A stretch of 7,986 nucleotides of DNA from an uncultured Lachnospiraceae bacterium (lineage in GTDB: Bacteria; Bacillota; Clostridia; Lachnospirales; Lachnospiraceae): NCBI GenBank assembly GCA_902783305.1, contig CACZQU010000170.1, positions 1-7,986 on the forward strand. The letters are read 5' to 3'. Below the pieces are notes generated by a model, which had not been told where the DNA came from, did not search any database, and saw nothing but the letters and a program-made list of their open reading frames with translations. Shown here in pieces: positions 6,502 through 7,986 of this stretch. A program made the position numbers and the translations under genes. Position 1 is the stretch's first letter, and every line of letters begins with the position of its first letter.

Positions 6502-7986
6502 ATGAAAGTAAAACAGGCTATTGTAACCTCATGCATGAGAGGACTGGAGGGAGGCAGCGGGCTGTGCCTGTACTCTATGACGCAGGACCTGAATGCAGTG
6601 TCCAAAGACAGATTTGAAAAAGCCTCCGTTTATCAGAATGATTTCCGTTACCAGGGGCCAGTGGAGGAGCTTCCCGTAATGATGACGGCAGACAGGGACC
6701 AGACAGGTACCTATTATCTTCAGCAGGTGAAAAGCGTTCTGGACTATGGCGGAAACGGACGCAAGGGAAACGTGCTGAGCCAGATGCTCCTGGTCTGTGA
6801 ACAGGGAGAAGGGCTCTCCTGGCCTCCGGTAACCTGCTTTGACGGACCGGATTTTCTGAAGGAGATGGAACCGTCAAAGGTACTAAGCTCAGAACCGCCG
6901 GACTATCTGCCGGAGCTTGATACGATCCGTCAGAATCCGGAGCTTTCTTTTGAAAAGATCTGCAGTTTTGTGCAGAAACTGGATTTTTCCCTTTATCTCA
7001 AGGTGCTTGATACGGTGCTGGGACTGAAAAAACAGGATAAGCGGCTGATTATATGGGATACTCCGGAGAGGATTCTTTACTGGATGGCTGCAATACAGTA
7101 TGCTTTTCCCTATGCGGTCAACCTGGAAATGTCCGTTTCTGCTTATGTTTATGATCTGGATATGACAAGAGCCATTCTGTGCGGATATGTGGAAGGAATC
7201 AGCAAGGAATATATCAGCTCACCCGGGGATATTCTCCTGAAGGAAGGAGTGCTTGACACTCAATCCGGGGACAGGGAAAGCAGCTGGTCCGCCAGCCTGA
7301 AAATGGCTTTTCTTACCGAAGAATATGATTATATCGGGCAGTTCAACGCTTTTCTTTCCAGACACGGTTTTCACGGGCTGAATGAGGAGATCTATGTCCT
7401 GTATGAGCTTTATATGCTTCTGGATTCCAAAGACGCTCTGGACAAATGCCGGTATTCCATAAAGGAATTACTGTCCGCTGCTTCCGGTTTTCTTTCGGAA
7501 GATGAAAAAGTGGTCCTGGCCGGGAACATCTTCCAGGCCGGACAGACCATGAAGATGAAGGAAGCAGAATCGCAGTCAGCCGCTCTGGAGCTTTTAGAGC
7601 AATGCAGCACACAAAAAAGCATTCTTGCCCTTCAAGCTCTGGACCGGTCACTGGAAGGAGAAGATGTCGAAAAAAGCTATGTCGACTCGGTAAATGAGCT
7701 TTGGAAAGACTATCTTTTCTATGTGATAACCAGTGATGAAACCGGATCCAAAGAGCTGGAGGAATTGCTGGAAACAGACAACCGCAGAAAAGTACTGCTG
7801 GCGGATATGGAAATGGCAGCAAATCCGGAAGGCTCCCTGGCTGTCTTCCGGGATTATTATGAAAAGCTTATTGAGGAAAATACAAAAGAATCCCGAAGCA
7901 CAGCAGATAAGCTTCTTCGGGTTTATCTGAAAAACCTCAAGGACCGGGTAGAGAGAAAAAAACTGTGGGGAGAACTGATCCGGGTG
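6502..7986 (+). CDS. GTPase-associated protein 1 (GAP1)-like protein, 3' end beyond window
   Basis: An open frame of 495 codons runs to the window edge without a stop, so the gene is partial at its C-terminus. The N-terminus MKVKQAIVTSCMRGLEGG followed by SGLCLYS matches my recollection of the GAP1-N2 domain, in which a QA-x-YTS-like strand precedes a GL-x-GG-SG turn. Residues about 180-235 (KRLIIWDTPERILYW ... YAFPYAVNLEMSVSAYVYD) resemble the GAP1 middle domain. From about 240 onward the protein is mainly helical and rich in Leu, Glu and Lys, with no motif I can name. No signal peptide or membrane segment is seen. Position 28 nt downstream of the zinc-ribbon GTPase is the expected context for this family. 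Its biochemical role is not established as far as I know: the name means GTPase-associated and does not imply GTPase-activating activity. Family assignment is from remembered motifs, not a search. Confidence 0.8.
   Translation, partial: MKVKQAIVTSCMRGLEGGSGLCLYSMTQDLNAVSKDRFEKASVYQNDFRYQGPVEELPVMMTADRDQTGTYYLQQVKSVLDYGGNGRKGNVLSQMLLVCEQGEGLSWPPVTCFDGPDFLKEMEPSKVLSSEPPDYLPELDTIRQNPELSFEKICSFVQKLDFSLYLKVLDTVLGLKKQDKRLIIWDTPERILYWMAAIQYAFPYAVNLEMSVSAYVYDLDMTRAILCGYVEGISKEYISSPGDILLKEGVLDTQSGDRESSWSASLKMAFLTEEYDYIGQFNAFLSRHGFHGLNEEIYVLYELYMLLDSKDALDKCRYSIKELLSAASGFLSEDEKVVLAGNIFQAGQTMKMKEAESQSAALELLEQCSTQKSILALQALDRSLEGEDVEKSYVDSVNELWKDYLFYVITSDETGSKELEELLETDNRRKVLLADMEMAANPEGSLAVFRDYYEKLIEENTKESRSTADKLLRVYLKNLKDRVERKKLWGELIRV

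Noticed and set aside
7343..7822. 159-codon - strand open frame and a 65-codon + strand frame (7733-7930) near the right end
   Set aside because: Both overlap the GAP1-like coding frame, which is open for 495 codons with protein-like composition; the shadows have no motifs or ribosome binding sites.

Overview
The window looks like part of one operon from a Gram-positive, Clostridia-type bacterium; a Lachnospiraceae-like gut anaerobe is my best guess. This rests on strong GGAGG-type ribosome binding sites, tight co-directional packing, moderate GC content, and the style of the encoded families. It is an inference from composition and architecture, not a taxonomic match.

Layout: all genes are on the + strand. 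Positions 1-86 hold what is probably the GC-rich 3' end of an unrelated or upstream reading frame. After a 36-nt spacer carrying a small hairpin and a strong ribosome binding site come four tightly packed genes. (1) 123-2210 encodes an Hsp70/DnaK-like ATPase whose helical lid is replaced by a C-terminal von Willebrand factor A (vWA) domain with an intact MIDAS. (2) 2226-5237 encodes a 1003-residue scaffold-like protein with two degenerate J-like domains lacking HPD, a double zinc ribbon, a helical section, and several fibronectin-type-III-like sandwiches. (3) 5274-6473 encodes a TRAFAC-type GTPase with zinc-binding Cys clusters at its N-terminus. (4) 6502 to beyond the window end encodes a GTPase-associated protein 1 (GAP1)-like protein, cut by the window edge. 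Spacers between the genes are 15, 36 and 28 nt.

How they may work together: an Hsp70-vWA ATPase with its own J-like/zinc-ribbon partner, beside a GTPase and a GAP1-like protein, fits the multi-component NTPase/chaperone modules that comparative genomics has proposed as regulated biological-conflict or signalling systems (GAP1 and double-GTPase families). The Hsp70-vWA protein would be a nucleotide- and metal-dependent clamp, the large protein an adaptor, and the GTPase/GAP1 pair a switch. No toxin, nuclease, protease, transmembrane pore or other effector is visible, so any effector and the end of the operon lie outside. No RNA genes, CRISPR arrays, insertion sequences or convincing promoters or terminators were seen, and no intergenic stretch exceeds 40 nt.
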